The notes under the pieces are model-generated. The model had not been told where the DNA came from, did no database searches, and was given only the letters and a program-made list of their open reading frames with translations. Shown here in pieces: positions 51,019 through 61,420 of a stretch of 64,000 bases of DNA. The position numbers and the translations under genes were made by a program. This DNA is from Clostridia bacterium (lineage in GTDB: Bacteria > Bacillota > Clostridia > Christensenellales > CAG-917), in the NCBI GenBank assembly GCA_017618055.1, contig JAFZVB010000014.1, forward strand, positions 1 through 64,000, read 5' to 3'. How positions within the stretch are numbered: the first letter of the stretch is position 1; the number at the start of each line of letters is the position of its first letter.

Positions 51019-52338
51019 ATGCTAAGTTTACTTTCTGTAACTGCTAAAGATGTTTTTTCTTACATTGGTTATATAATCATTGCACTTTTGGCATTGATGC
51101 TTATGATAGTAGTTCATGAAAGTGGACATTATCTTGCTGGTAAACTTTTTAAGTTTAATATTGATGAATTCAGTATTGGTTTCGGACCAGCAATATTCAA
51201 AAAGAGAAACAAGAAAAATGGCGAACTCTTTGCTATAAGATGCATCCCACTTGGTGGATACTGTGCATTCCATGGTGAAGACGAAGAAGATGAAGATAAA
51301 AAGTACGAAACCGAGAACTTTTCACTTTATAGTGAAGTAGACCAAATGAACAATCCTAAAAAGAAGGGTTTCAATGACCAAGCACCTTGGAAGAGATTAA
51401 TAGTTCAATTTGCTGGTGCAGGCTTTAACTTCTTATTCGCCATTATAGTTATTGCAATATATTTTGCATCATATGGACAATTCCTTCCACAAGTATCTAA
51501 TGTACATGATTTAGAAGGCACTCCAGCTGTTTTCCAAGACGGTGACGTTATCCTAAGGATAAACAACAAGCAAGTAAATATTCTTCTTGCAGACGATGTA
51601 GACAACGCATTTAAGAAAGTTGGAGATACTGGAACATTCAAAGTATTAAGAGATGGAAAGGATGTAACCATTACTGCATCTAAAGGTTATTACCAACCAT
51701 TTGCAGCTGATGCAACCGTTTTACAATTAGACGAAACTATTCTAGAAGAAGCAGATCAGTTCACCTTTGGTGAATTGGCAGCACATATTACAGATGATGA
51801 ACAACATTTAGTCGTATGTATGGAAGGTGAAATTAGTGTTGCTGCATATGTAACTAGAATATATGCAGATACTGGAAAAGTAAGTACAGATGGTTTCTAT
51901 TCTTATGGTTTTGGTATTACAAGAACAATCACAGCACAAAAATTAAACTTTGGAAAGGCACTTGGAAGAGCATTTGGATTCTCATTCTTTGTAGTATTCA
52001 AGATTTTAGCAACTCTCGGTGCATTAATTACAGGAAAACTTGGTGCTACTGCAGTTGGTGGAACAATTACAACAATTAAGATTATGGCAGAGGGAACACA
52101 ACTTGGTGGTTTCAGCTATTTGCTTTATATAATCTCAATTATTTCTGCAAACCTAGCAGTATTCAACTTATTACCAATCCCAGCATTAGATGGATCTAGA
52201 ATGGTATTTACAACAATCGAATGGATATTTAGAAAACCAGTACCAAGGAAAATCGAAGCAATTATACACACAGTAGGTCTAGTTATACTGTTTGCTTTAG
52301 CAATTTTCTTTGATATCTTCCATCTGGTATCTGGTTAG
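51019..52338 (+). CDS. rseP: Site-2 intramembrane protease RseP/RasP
   Basis: 439 residues. The first membrane helix carries the HESGH zinc motif (VVHESGHYL); a PDZ domain follows with GDVILRINNKQV, and a later helix carries NLLPIPALDGSRM with the third metal ligand. These proteases cut anti-sigma factors and remnant signal peptides in the membrane. The cytoplasmic loop DEEDEDKKYETE is unusually acidic. Confidence 0.94.
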   Translation: MLSLLSVTAKDVFSYIGYIIIALLALMLMIVVHESGHYLAGKLFKFNIDEFSIGFGPAIFKKRNKKNGELFAIRCIPLGGYCAFHGEDEEDEDKKYETENFSLYSEVDQMNNPKKKGFNDQAPWKRLIVQFAGAGFNFLFAIIVIAIYFASYGQFLPQVSNVHDLEGTPAVFQDGDVILRINNKQVNILLADDVDNAFKKVGDTGTFKVLRDGKDVTITASKGYYQPFAADATVLQLDETILEEADQFTFGELAAHITDDEQHLVVCMEGEISVAAYVTRIYADTGKVSTDGFYSYGFGITRTITAQKLNFGKALGRAFGFSFFVVFKILATLGALITGKLGATAVGGTITTIKIMAEGTQLGGFSYLLYIISIISANLAVFNLLPIPALDGSRMVFTTIEWIFRKPVPRKIEAIIHTVGLVILFALAIFFDIFHLVSG

Positions 52339-52346
52339 GGGTTAAT

Positions 52347-53399
52347 ATGGATAGAAGAATTACACGTAGTTTTAAGATTGGAAATATTGGTATAGGTTCA
52401 AATTATCCTATATCCATTCAATCTATGCTCAAAGTCCAAAACACAGATGTAGAGGGTTGCTTAAATCAAATTAAGGAACTCGAAAAAGTACATTGTGATT
52501 TAATTAGAGTATCCGTTCCAGATGAACAAAGTCTAAAGACTTTTGAGATCTTACAAAAAAATACGTATATACCTCTCATTGCAGATATTCATTATTCATA
52601 TGATCTTGCATACAAAGTATTAGAACTTGGTGCAAAAAAAATCAGAATGAATCCTGGCAATATGCCAAACTTTGCTAACATAGAAAAACTTGTATCAGAA
52701 CTCAAAAACAACCATGCTTGTATTAGAATTGGAGTTAATTCTGGATCTATAAATAAGTCTTACGAAAACCTTAATGAAGTAGATAAAATATTACAATCTA
52801 CATTAGACTGTTTGTCTGTCTTTGAAAACTTTGGTTTTCATGACATAGTTTTAGGACTCAAATCATCCAGTATAGAAACGACAATAGAAGCTAATGAAAA
52901 AATAGCAAAATTAACAGATTATCCTATGCATGTTGGTCTAACTGAATCCGGTCCATTAAGAGAAGGACTAGTTAAGTCTACAATTGCTATTTCTAGACTC
53001 CTTGAAAAAGGCATAGGAGACACAGTACGTGTTTCTTTGTCTAGTTCTCCAATCGAAGAAGTAAATGCAGCTAAGACCATTTTAAAGAGTCTAGGACTTA
53101 AAAAAGATGTTCCAGAGTTAGTATCATGCCCAACTTGTGCAAGAACTAAGATAGATGTACAGCTTTTATCTGAAAAAATAGAGAAAAGGTTAATGGAAAT
53201 AGACAAAAATGTCAAGATAGCAGTCATGGGATGTCCGTTAAATGGGATAGATGAAGGAAAAGACGCAGATTTGGGTATCGCTGGTGGTGAAAAAGAGTCT
53301 ATAATATTTGTAAAAGGCAAACAAGTCGCCAGAATTAGTAATGAAAATATGGTAGAGGAGTTTATGAATTTTGTTCATAAATACCTAGAGGATAAATAA
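52347..53399 (+). CDS. ispG: 4-hydroxy-3-methylbut-2-enyl diphosphate synthase (flavodoxin)
   Basis: 350 residues. The TIM-barrel half begins NYPISIQSMLKVQNTD, and the C-terminal half carries the cysteines for the iron-sulfur cluster: CPTCARTKID and MGCPLNG. Most homologues read GCPVNGPGEA at the latter site; here it is GCPLNGIDEGKDADLGIAGG, with the Gly-Pro pair changed to Ile-Asp. Its stop overlaps the next gene. Confidence 0.95.
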   Translation: MDRRITRSFKIGNIGIGSNYPISIQSMLKVQNTDVEGCLNQIKELEKVHCDLIRVSVPDEQSLKTFEILQKNTYIPLIADIHYSYDLAYKVLELGAKKIRMNPGNMPNFANIEKLVSELKNNHACIRIGVNSGSINKSYENLNEVDKILQSTLDCLSVFENFGFHDIVLGLKSSSIETTIEANEKIAKLTDYPMHVGLTESGPLREGLVKSTIAISRLLEKGIGDTVRVSLSSSPIEEVNAAKTILKSLGLKKDVPELVSCPTCARTKIDVQLLSEKIEKRLMEIDKNVKIAVMGCPLNGIDEGKDADLGIAGGEKESIIFVKGKQVARISNENMVEEFMNFVHKYLEDK

Positions 53400-55006
53400 T
53401 GGCAGTAAAATTTGTAGAAGAATTTGAAAGACTAACAGACGGTCAATTTCCAATGTTGAAACTACATTCAGCAGATTACAAGTTTGATCAAAACAGTAAT
53501 ACTTCCACCTTAGAAGTAAAATTTATCATTTCTGCATATGAATTAAAACTATTCACAGAAGACCAAAAGCAAAAGGTTGAATCTGTAGTACAAAAGATGT
53601 TCAATGGTGTAGAAACCAAGGTATCTTTTATAAGAACTTTTGCAGATGAAATGGTAGTAAAAAACAAGGTGCTTGAATTTTTAAATTCAAGAAATGCATT
53701 TATTCTTAATAGTATTACAGCTGAAAACTTAAAAATTGATGTGGATGAAAACACAATAAAAATAGAGTTTATTTTTGATACTCCTATCTATTTAATGCTT
53801 AGCAATAATCAGTTCTTGGAACCATTCAAAGATTTCTTAAATATGAACTTCAACCAAGAGATTGAAATTATTCTTACAGAGAAGAAAGATATGCAAGTAT
53901 CAGAGTATACTCCAAGACTTATTCAAACAAGTGACGATATAGGATTAATCAAGATTTCAGGTCTTTCTATGGTATATGGAAGAAGAGGAATTAAGACCAT
54001 TTCGGAGATGCCATCATACATTGCAAACATTAAAGATCCAAGTCAAAATTGTACAGTTTGTGGAAAAGTTTCAGAATTCATAATTAAAGAGTATAAGAAC
54101 AAAAAGTATGATTCTAACGACCCCAAATCAGGTCCAGAGATGAAAAAACTTGTATCATTTAACATCTCAGACACAACAGGAAGAATAGGTTGTGTAGCAT
54201 TCCCAGATGAGAAAGATGTTGTATGTTTCCAACTAATTAAAGATGGAGATGAAGTTATCGTAAAAGGTAAGACACAACAAGATTGGAAGAACCCTGAAAT
54301 CCTATCTGTTTCTATAGATGCAGTAGCAAGATGCAAAATAGATTACTCATCCATTAAGTACAAGACATTTAAGGATTTGCCTTTAGAGTATTCTTGTGTA
54401 TCTCCAGAGCCATATGAAGATGGACCATTCTCAGTTGCTACAACACTCCTAGAACCACAATCTATGGAAGTCCCAACTTTATTAAAAGATAAAACCTATG
54501 TTGTATTTGACCTCGAAACAACTGGTGTTGATGCTGCTAAAGATGAGATTATTGAAATAGCTGCATGCAAGATGGTAAATGGTTTAGTTACAGAAACATT
54601 CCAAACACTTGTAAGACCAACAGAAAAGAGAATTCCAAGAGAAGTAGAAGAACTAACTCATATTACAAATGAAATGGTTCAATACTGTCAACCAATATCA
54701 AAGATATTGCCAGACTTCTTATTGTTCTGTGGAGACAATATTTTAGTAGGCCATAATATTGCAGGTTTTGATTATCTATTTATCGAAAGATATGCAAGAG
54801 CATTAAAGTACAAATTCAATAACGAAACAATAGATACTCTCATAAAAGCAAAAGAACTTCTTCCAAATAGAAAGGTTTATAAGCTTACAGATATTTCTGC
54901 AGATTATGGCATTTCACACAAGGATGCACATAGAGCTTTATCAGATGTTTTAGCCACAGCTGAACTCTTAAAAATCCTTGCAGTTGAGATGGATAAAAGA
55001 AAATAA
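53399..55006 (+). CDS. PolC-like protein with N-terminal, OB and DEDDh exonuclease regions but no polymerase
   Basis: 535 residues, at the standard polC locus between ispG and rimP. Residues about 1-165 resemble the PolC N-terminal domain, and about 210-330 an OB fold (LVSFNISDTTGRIGCVAFP, DGDEVIVKGKTQ) with an insertion holding CTVCGK. Residues about 365-530 form a proofreading exonuclease with FDLETTG (DxE), HNIAGFDYLF and HKDAHRALSDV, so the DEDDh set appears complete. The PHP region that normally surrounds the exonuclease in PolC, and the palm, fingers and duplex-binding domains, are missing; full PolC is about 1430 residues. The frame ends cleanly with KRK then TAA, followed by about 130 nt and rimP, with no polymerase remnant. 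It could serve as a stand-alone proofreader; that is inference. Confidence 0.85.
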   Translation: MAVKFVEEFERLTDGQFPMLKLHSADYKFDQNSNTSTLEVKFIISAYELKLFTEDQKQKVESVVQKMFNGVETKVSFIRTFADEMVVKNKVLEFLNSRNAFILNSITAENLKIDVDENTIKIEFIFDTPIYLMLSNNQFLEPFKDFLNMNFNQEIEIILTEKKDMQVSEYTPRLIQTSDDIGLIKISGLSMVYGRRGIKTISEMPSYIANIKDPSQNCTVCGKVSEFIIKEYKNKKYDSNDPKSGPEMKKLVSFNISDTTGRIGCVAFPDEKDVVCFQLIKDGDEVIVKGKTQQDWKNPEILSVSIDAVARCKIDYSSIKYKTFKDLPLEYSCVSPEPYEDGPFSVATTLLEPQSMEVPTLLKDKTYVVFDLETTGVDAAKDEIIEIAACKMVNGLVTETFQTLVRPTEKRIPREVEELTHITNEMVQYCQPISKILPDFLLFCGDNILVGHNIAGFDYLFIERYARALKYKFNNETIDTLIKAKELLPNRKVYKLTDISADYGISHKDAHRALSDVLATAELLKILAVEMDKRK

Positions 55007-55030
55007 TTATTAAATATTATATAATTTTAG

Positions 55031-55059
55031 TTGCTTATTTATAAAATAACCATTAAAAT
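55031..55059 (+). promoter_or_regulatory. Promoter of the rimP-nusA-infB operon
   Basis: TTGCTT, 17 bp, TAAAAT, about 75 nt before the rimP start. Confidence 0.65.
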
Positions 55060-55085
55060 ACACACATCATGAATATGTTATTCAC

Positions 55086-55109
55086 GAGTGAGCCGGAAAC
55101 GACTCACTC
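55086..55109 (+). promoter_or_regulatory. Conserved-type hairpin in the rimP leader
   Basis: GAGTGAG pairs with CTCACTC around CCGGAAACGA, within the leader just before rimP. Hairpins with a GAGTG/CACTC stem are common in front of rimP-nusA in Firmicutes. It is followed by TTATTATG rather than a clean T-run, so an attenuator role is uncertain. Confidence 0.55.
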
Positions 55110-55136
55110 TTATTATGTAAAGGAACGTACAAACAA

Positions 55137-55616
55137 ATGAAAGAAACATATAATGCACAATTTCCAATAAGAGAAGACGTAAGAGTGGCCGTTAATGAGG
55201 TTATTTGCAGAATAGCACAAACTAACGGATATGAAGTTGTTGAAATAAAATATTTCAAAGAATACAAAAAATGCTCTTTAACAGTCTATGTTTGGAAGAA
55301 AGGTGGAATTCAAATAGATGATCTAGAAATTGTACACCAAGCAATTAGTGATGAGCTAGATTTATATGAGAGTGATTTCCCAGCAGAATATCAACTAAAT
55401 ATCTCATCTCCAGGTTTGGATAGAGCAATCGAAGATGAAGACGATTTTAGAAGAAACCTTGGTGAAGTCATCGAAATTACATATGATAACAATGGTAAAA
55501 AAGCAAAAATACACGGAGAATTGGCTGCATATACAGATGAAGATGTAACAATTTTATGTGGAAAAGAAAAAAAAGAAACAAAAATAAATAAGGTACTTCC
55601 GTACATTGAGTTTTAG
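55137..55616 (+). CDS. rimP: Ribosome maturation factor RimP
   Basis: 159 residues of the RimP fold, with GYEVVEIKYF, ISDELDLYESDFPAEYQLNISSPGLDR (conserved SSPG) and a C-terminal SH3-like tail. It aids 30S subunit assembly and precedes nusA as usual. Confidence 0.94.
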   Translation: MKETYNAQFPIREDVRVAVNEVICRIAQTNGYEVVEIKYFKEYKKCSLTVYVWKKGGIQIDDLEIVHQAISDELDLYESDFPAEYQLNISSPGLDRAIEDEDDFRRNLGEVIEITYDNNGKKAKIHGELAAYTDEDVTILCGKEKKETKINKVLPYIEF

Positions 55617-55628
55617 AGGAGGAAAACA

Positions 55629-56774
55629 ATGGCAAGAAAAAAGAAAGTAGAAGAAAAGAAGGAACCAATACTTGACGTTCAAGCATTATTCCAAGCAGCA
55701 AATGAAATCGAAACTGAATACAGAATCGATAAAGACACATTAAAAGATATTCTTGCATCAAGCTTTCAAGCTGCATACAAGAAGGACCATGATGGTGAAT
55801 CTTTACGTATCGCTATCGTTATGAACGAGGATAAACAAACATTATCCGTATATTCATATCGTGACGTAGTAGAAAACATCGAAGATGAAGAAAAGCAAAT
55901 TTGCTTAGATGAAGCAAATGAACTCGGTGCAAAGATGAATCCACCAAAGGTTTACAACGTTGGTGATGTATTACTTCAAGAAATTCATCCAGAGAAGTTC
56001 TCAAGAAGTGCATCTGCAGTTGCAATTCAACTCATTCGTTCTAAGATCCAAGAAACAAGAACAAACTATATCATTAACGAGATGAGCACAAAGAAAGGAA
56101 CAATCATGAACTCTGTTATCAGAAGAAAAGAAGGTCCAGTAGTTTATGTAGACTTCCCAGAACAACAACTCGAAGGTGTTTTATTACCAGCAGACCAAAT
56201 CAAGAACGAAAGATATAATGTTGGTGATGTTCTCAAAGTTTATATTAAAAATATAAAAGAAGCTACAGGCAAGAACTCTGGTGCTCAAATCATCGTATCA
56301 AGATCAGCAGCAGGCTATGTCAGAGCATTAATGATGAACGAAATCCCAGAAATCAGAGTAGGACTTGTTAAAATTCACAATATAGTTCGTGAAGGAGGCG
56401 GTAGAACAAAGATCGCTGTTTACTCAGAAGATCCTAATATCGATCCAATTTCAGCATGTATCGGACCAAAGGGTGTTCGTATTAATGAAATCGTATCAGA
56501 TATCGGTGGTGAAAAAGTTGACATCATCGAATATACAGATGATCCAAACGAATTCATCTTCAGAGCATTATCTCCAGCACAACCATTAGTTGTTTCTGTA
56601 GATCAAGATGAAAAGACAGCAAAAGTTATCGTAGCAGATGAAAAACTTTCTCTCGCTATTGGTAGAAATGGTCAAAATGCAAGACTCGCTGCAAAATTAA
56701 CAGGATACAAGATTGATGTTAAACCATATTCATCAACACTCGAAAATAAAGCAGACGAATCAAAGGGAGAATAA
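55629..56774 (+). CDS. nusA: Transcription termination/antitermination factor NusA
   Basis: 381 residues: an N-terminal polymerase-binding domain (about 1-130), an S1 domain and two KH domains with CIGPKGVRINEIVSDIGGEKVDI and AIGRNGQNARLAAKLTG. It modulates pausing and termination. It has no C-terminal acidic repeats, as usual in Firmicutes. Confidence 0.96.
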   Translation: MARKKKVEEKKEPILDVQALFQAANEIETEYRIDKDTLKDILASSFQAAYKKDHDGESLRIAIVMNEDKQTLSVYSYRDVVENIEDEEKQICLDEANELGAKMNPPKVYNVGDVLLQEIHPEKFSRSASAVAIQLIRSKIQETRTNYIINEMSTKKGTIMNSVIRRKEGPVVYVDFPEQQLEGVLLPADQIKNERYNVGDVLKVYIKNIKEATGKNSGAQIIVSRSAAGYVRALMMNEIPEIRVGLVKIHNIVREGGGRTKIAVYSEDPNIDPISACIGPKGVRINEIVSDIGGEKVDIIEYTDDPNEFIFRALSPAQPLVVSVDQDEKTAKVIVADEKLSLAIGRNGQNARLAAKLTGYKIDVKPYSSTLENKADESKGE

Positions 56775-56784
56775 TTATTAATTA

Positions 56785-57045
56785 ATGAGAAACAAAGCCT
56801 TTACTAGACAATGTTGTGCATGTAGATGCCACAAAGAAAAGAAAGAATTAATACGTCTTGTTGCAAAAAACGGTGAGGTTGTAATAGATGTAGATTCTAA
56901 TATTCAAGGTAGAGGCGTATATATTTGCAAAGATGCAAATTGTATCAAGATTGCAAAAAAGAAGAACATTATTAATAAATCTCTCAAAACAGTAAACAAT
57001 ATGGACATTTATGACAAAGTCATAACATTAATAGAAAATGAATAG
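56785..57045 (+). CDS. ylxR: YlxR-family RNA-binding protein (RnpM)
   Basis: 86 residues with the family's RQCCACRCHKEKKELIRLV start and GRGVYIC segment. YlxR/RnpM binds RNase P RNA in Bacillus and modulates its activity. It overlaps the start of ylxQ. Confidence 0.92.
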   Translation: MRNKAFTRQCCACRCHKEKKELIRLVAKNGEVVIDVDSNIQGRGVYICKDANCIKIAKKKNIINKSLKTVNNMDIYDKVITLIENE

Positions 57046-57319
57046 ACAAAAGATTACAACATTAATAGGATTTGCCATAAAGTCTAGAAAAATTATTTTT
57101 GGTGAAGACCAAATAAAGACATTAACTAAACCAGCATTAGTAATAATAGATAGTGCTTCATCAGAAAAATACAAAGAAAGAGTAAAAAGGTCCGCAGGAT
57201 CAAACGAAGTAATAATAGTGGATGACTTATCCTCATTAACACACAGAGATAATGTTCATTCAATAGCAATTCTAGATATAAATCTAGCAAATGGAATCAA
57301 AGAAAGCTTAGATAATTAA
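57038..57319 (+). CDS. ylxQ: L7Ae-family RNA-binding protein (YlxQ)
   Basis: 93 residues of the L7Ae/L30e fold: KITTLIGFAIKSRKIIFGEDQI, LVIIDSASSE. YlxQ binds kink-turn RNA motifs. It is encoded between ylxR and infB as in Bacillus. Confidence 0.9.
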   Translation: MNRQKITTLIGFAIKSRKIIFGEDQIKTLTKPALVIIDSASSEKYKERVKRSAGSNEVIIVDDLSSLTHRDNVHSIAILDINLANGIKESLDN

Positions 57320-57331
57320 TAGGAGAATTAA

Positions 57332-60034
57332 ATGGCTGAGAACAATATTCTAACAGATATAGTAAATTCAATTAAAACATTGGATGACCTAAAAATTAAA
57401 ATTTCTGAAGAAAAAACTAGACTTACAACTATCATTGAAAAACACAATGAAAAATTGGCAGAATTAAAGAACAAGGAAGAAATTCAAAGAGCAGTTGCAG
57501 AAGCAATGGCTAAAGAACAAGAGGAAGCCGAGAGAAAGAAAGCCGAAGAGGAAGCAGAAGCTGCAAGAAAAGCTGAAGAAGAAAAAGCAAAGGCCGAAGA
57601 AGAAGCTAAAGCTAAAGAAGCTAAAACTGCCCAAGAAGAAGCTAAGACCGAGGAAGTTCAAGAGGAACAACCTGTGGTTGAGGAACCTGTTCAAGAAGAA
57701 ATAAAGACTGAAGAACCAGTCCAAGAAGAGACTAAGCCAGAAGAACCTACAGAAGTTAAACCTGAACCTGAAAAGGGAAAAGACAAGGACAAGAAAAAGC
57801 AAGGGCAAAAAGCACCAGAATATGAGATCATCTCTGTAGAAGGTGTTGTAGCAACAGTCCGTTTTGCAAATGGTGATGAAAAGAAAATCTTTATTGGCCC
57901 TAAAAATGAAAAGCCAGAAAAAGCACCTAAAGGTGAAAAGAATACTATCACCAGAACATTTGGACCAAATGATGGCAAACGTACTCAAAAGCAAGGCTCT
58001 CAAGGTGGAGATAACTCTAAACCAGGTCAAGGTTCAACAGTTCCTGTAAATTATCCTCCAAAGATAGAGGAAGGTAAGAAAGGAAAGAAAAATAAGTTTA
58101 GTGGTGAAGAAAAAACTATTAAAAACGAAAAGGAAAAACTCAGAAAGGGTTATGTTGTAGATACTAAACACCGTGGAAACTATGACTATGAAGATGAGGA
58201 TGAAAACGGATATGTAAGACAAAGAAAGGTTAAACATCAATCCGAAGCAGTAGAAAAGAAAGCAGATAACACTCCTCAAAGCTGCGTAATTACTACTGAA
58301 ATCGTCCCAATTAAGACATTAAGTTCCAAGACAGGTATCGCTGCAGCTGAAATCATTAAGAAGTTATTCATGCTCGGCATGATGAAGACAATTAATGACA
58401 ATATCGATATCGAAACTGCACAACTTATTGCAACAGAATTCAATATTAATATTGAATATAAACCAGAAATCACAACTGAGTCTATTCTTTCAACACAACA
58501 AGAAAACGATGATATCGAAGAATTAGACAAGCTTCAACCAAGACCACCAATCATTACAGTTATGGGTCACGTAGACCATGGTAAGACTTCATTATTAGAC
58601 TACATTAGAAAAGCTAATGTTGCTAGCAAGGAAGCAGGTGGTATTACACAAGCAATTGGTGCTTATACAGTTAAAGTAGATAACAATATCGTAACATTTA
58701 TCGATACTCCAGGACACGAAGCATTCACAGCTATGAGAGCAAGAGGTAGCCAAGTAACAGATATAGCAATTCTTGTAGTTGCTGCAGATGACGGTATAAT
58801 GCCTCAAACAATAGAATCTATTAATCATGCAAAGAACGCAGGCGTAAGAATGATCGTTGCTCTTAATAAGATGGATAGACCTGGTGCAAACCCAGACAGA
58901 GTATTACAACAACTTTCTGCAAATGATGTACAACCAGCAGAATGGGGCGGACAAGTTCCAGTTGTTAGAGTTTCTGCAAAGACAGGTTTAGGTATTGATG
59001 AATTACTTGAAACAATTACACTCGTTGCAGATGATATGAACCTTGAAGCAAACCCAGATAGACGTGCAACTGGTACAGTTATTGAATCTAGATTGGATAA
59101 AGGTAAAGGTCCTATCGCAACTATCTTAGTACAAAAAGGTACTCTAAAAGTTGGAGACTACGTAGTAGCAGGAACAGTTTATGGTAAGATTAGATCCATG
59201 ACAGATGATAAGAACAAGGCTGTTAAGAGTGCAGGACCAAGTATTCCAGTATCCGTTGCAGGATTCATGGAAGTTCCAGCAGCTGGTGATCCAATTATCG
59301 TTGTTGAAAACGAAAGATTTGCTAAAGAACTCGTTGAAGAAAGAAGAAATAAGCTTAATAAACAAGCAGAATCTTCTGGCGCAACATCTCTTGCAGACGT
59401 ATTCGCAAAGATTAAAGCAGGTGAGTTAAAGAGCTTGAAACTTATCGTTAAGGCAGACGTACAAGGTTCTGTAGAAGCAGTTTGTTCTTCATTACAAACA
59501 CTTGGAAACGATGAAGTTAAAGTTGAAATTATCCACAAAGCAGTTGGTGCTATTACAGATAATGATATCAACCTCGCTGTAACAGCAAAGGCTATTATTA
59601 TTGGATTCAATCTTAATATCACAGATGCTCAAATTAATAATGCAGCAAAGATTGGTGCAGAAATTAAGAGATATGACGTTATCTATGATGCAATCAATGA
59701 TATCCAACTCGCAGTTAAGGGTATGCTTGCTCCTAAGATTAAAGAAATTGTTAACGGACAAGCTGAAGTTAGACAATTATTCAATATTACAGGTGCAGGT
59801 GTTATTGCTGGTTCACACGTTATTAATGGTCTCATCGCAAGAGGAAGCAAAGCAAGAGTCATTAGAAATAATGAAACTATTGTTCACTCAAAGATTGCAT
59901 CCTTAAAGCACAACAAAGATGATGTTAAGGAAATTAAGGAAGGTTGGGACTGTGGTATCCAATTAATGAACTTCCAAGACATTCAAATTGGAGATATTAT
60001 CGAGTCATACACAGAAGAGGAAGTAAGAGACTAA
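57332..60034 (+). CDS. infB: Translation initiation factor IF-2
   Basis: 900 residues. The N-terminal 150 residues are an Ala/Glu/Lys-rich coiled-coil-like stretch plus Glu/Pro repeats similar to those of the DUF1508 protein, and the next 170 residues are basic. The GTPase begins at GHVDHGKT (about 412-418), with [19 protein letters not shown] and SAKTGLGID. The two C-terminal domains that bind fMet-tRNA follow. It delivers initiator tRNA to the 30S subunit. Confidence 0.97.
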   Translation: MAENNILTDIVNSIKTLDDLKIKISEEKTRLTTIIEKHNEKLAELKNKEEIQRAVAEAMAKEQEEAERKKAEEEAEAARKAEEEKAKAEEEAKAKEAKTAQEEAKTEEVQEEQPVVEEPVQEEIKTEEPVQEETKPEEPTEVKPEPEKGKDKDKKKQGQKAPEYEIISVEGVVATVRFANGDEKKIFIGPKNEKPEKAPKGEKNTITRTFGPNDGKRTQKQGSQGGDNSKPGQGSTVPVNYPPKIEEGKKGKKNKFSGEEKTIKNEKEKLRKGYVVDTKHRGNYDYEDEDENGYVRQRKVKHQSEAVEKKADNTPQSCVITTEIVPIKTLSSKTGIAAAEIIKKLFMLGMMKTINDNIDIETAQLIATEFNINIEYKPEITTESILSTQQENDDIEELDKLQPRPPIITVMGHVDHGKTSLLDYIRKANVASKEAGGITQAIGAYTVKVDNNIVTFIDTPGHEAFTAMRARGSQVTDIAILVVAADDGIMPQTIESINHAKNAGVRMIVALNKMDRPGANPDRVLQQLSANDVQPAEWGGQVPVVRVSAKTGLGIDELLETITLVADDMNLEANPDRRATGTVIESRLDKGKGPIATILVQKGTLKVGDYVVAGTVYGKIRSMTDDKNKAVKSAGPSIPVSVAGFMEVPAAGDPIIVVENERFAKELVEERRNKLNKQAESSGATSLADVFAKIKAGELKSLKLIVKADVQGSVEAVCSSLQTLGNDEVKVEIIHKAVGAITDNDINLAVTAKAIIIGFNLNITDAQINNAAKIGAEIKRYDVIYDAINDIQLAVKGMLAPKIKEIVNGQAEVRQLFNITGAGVIAGSHVINGLIARGSKARVIRNNETIVHSKIASLKHNKDDVKEIKEGWDCGIQLMNFQDIQIGDIIESYTEEEVRD

Positions 60035-60035
60035 T

Positions 60036-60419
60036 ATGAACGTAAAAGTAGATAGAATCAATTCTGAATTACAAAGACAAATTTCTATAATAATATCTGA
60101 AGATATTAAAGATCCTAGAATTGGAGATGCAATCATCACAGTTACTAAGGTTAAAACAACTCCAGATTTGAAGTTTGCCAAAGTATACGTTAGCGTTTAT
60201 ACCAAGGACAATAACAAAGAACAACAAAAGGAATCTTATGATACCGTAGTCCGTTCTGCATTGTTCATTCGTAACGAGCTTAAAGGCAGAGTAAAGATGA
60301 GAAATATCCCAGAATTACACTTTGTATTAGACACTGTCGAAGAAGAAGGATCTAAGATCGATGAAATTCTTAAGACCTTAGTTATTCCTCCAGCACCACA
60401 AGAAGACGAGGACAAATAA
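60036..60419 (+). CDS. rbfA: Ribosome-binding factor A
   Basis: 127 residues with the KH-like fold: RINSELQRQISIIISEDIKDPRIG, PDLKFAKVYVSVY and MRNIPELHFVLD. It acts in 16S rRNA 5' end maturation and cold adaptation. Confidence 0.95.
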   Translation: MNVKVDRINSELQRQISIIISEDIKDPRIGDAIITVTKVKTTPDLKFAKVYVSVYTKDNNKEQQKESYDTVVRSALFIRNELKGRVKMRNIPELHFVLDTVEEEGSKIDEILKTLVIPPAPQEDEDK

Positions 60420-61420
60420 TGGAAAACAAAAAGAATATATTCAAAACAGCAGAAAACTATGAAAAAGAGAGATTCTATGTCATAAAAAAAGAGATAGAAA
60501 GAGCTCAAACCATTTCAGTTTTTGTCCATATTAATCCAGATGGAGACTGTGTAGGAAGTGGACTTGCACTTTGTAGACAACTCAATAAGATGGGAAAGAC
60601 TTCCTTTGTCTATTGTGATGACGAACTTCCAGAAAAATTAGAATATCTTCCATTTAAGGAATACTGGAAAAACACAAGTGAACATCCAGACAAAGTAGAT
60701 TTATCTATTTCTGTAGATATCGCTGCTTTAGATAGAATGGGTATGGGAATATCTCCATATATGGCTGCAAAGAAACAAATTATGATAGACCATCATATTT
60801 CTCGTGGAAAATTTGCAGATATAGCATATATAGATTCTCATTCAGCAGCATGTGGAGAAATCATTTATAGATTCATTCATTATTTAAGAGGAATGGATGA
60901 TGATATCGCTACAATGTTATTCACAGCAATAGTTACAGATACAGGATGTTTCCAATTTTCTAATACAACAAACCAAACTCTAGCTATAATCCAAGAACTA
61001 AGAAAGTTCAAGATTAACCCACAAGAGATTATATATAAAGCATTTTCAAGCATAAGCTTGAAGGTATTCAATCTCAAGCAAATAATTCTAAATAAGATTA
61101 AGTTCTATGATGACAACACCATTGGAATTATCACATTTAGAAATGAAGACTTTGAAGCAACTGGAACTAATGCAAACAATACAGAAGGTATTATCTCAGA
61201 TGTTAGAAACATTAGAGGAATTAAGGTTGCTATCTCTATTTGCGAAATGGGAAATCTTTCTTGGAAGATTAGCTTTAGAGCAGTAGAAGGAATAGATTGC
61301 TCTGGAATCGCTGCAGTATTCGGTGGCGGTGGACACAAGGGAGCATCTGGATGCAGAATCTCTGGATACTATGAAGATGTAGTAGATAGACTTCTAAAAG
61401 CAACAAGAGATTACATGTAA
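60419..61420 (+). CDS. nrnA: NrnA-type DHH/DHHA1 phosphoesterase
   Basis: 333 residues with DHH family motifs: HINPDGDCVGSG, VDIAALDRMG, MIDHHIS and TDTGCFQ, and the DHHA1 motif GGGHKGASGC at the C-terminus. It degrades short RNA oligonucleotides and 3'-phosphoadenosine 5'-phosphate. It lies between rbfA and truB, as in Firmicutes. Confidence 0.95.
   Translation: MENKKNIFKTAENYEKERFYVIKKEIERAQTISVFVHINPDGDCVGSGLALCRQLNKMGKTSFVYCDDELPEKLEYLPFKEYWKNTSEHPDKVDLSISVDIAALDRMGMGISPYMAAKKQIMIDHHISRGKFADIAYIDSHSAACGEIIYRFIHYLRGMDDDIATMLFTAIVTDTGCFQFSNTTNQTLAIIQELRKFKINPQEIIYKAFSSISLKVFNLKQIILNKIKFYDDNTIGIITFRNEDFEATGTNANNTEGIISDVRNIRGIKVAISICEMGNLSWKISFRAVEGIDCSGIAAVFGGGGHKGASGCRISGYYEDVVDRLLKATRDYM

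Noticed and set aside
53399-55136. Frameshifted or degraded full-length polC
   Set aside because: No polymerase motifs occur in any frame downstream; the intergenic region holds a promoter and hairpin and is only about 130 nt.
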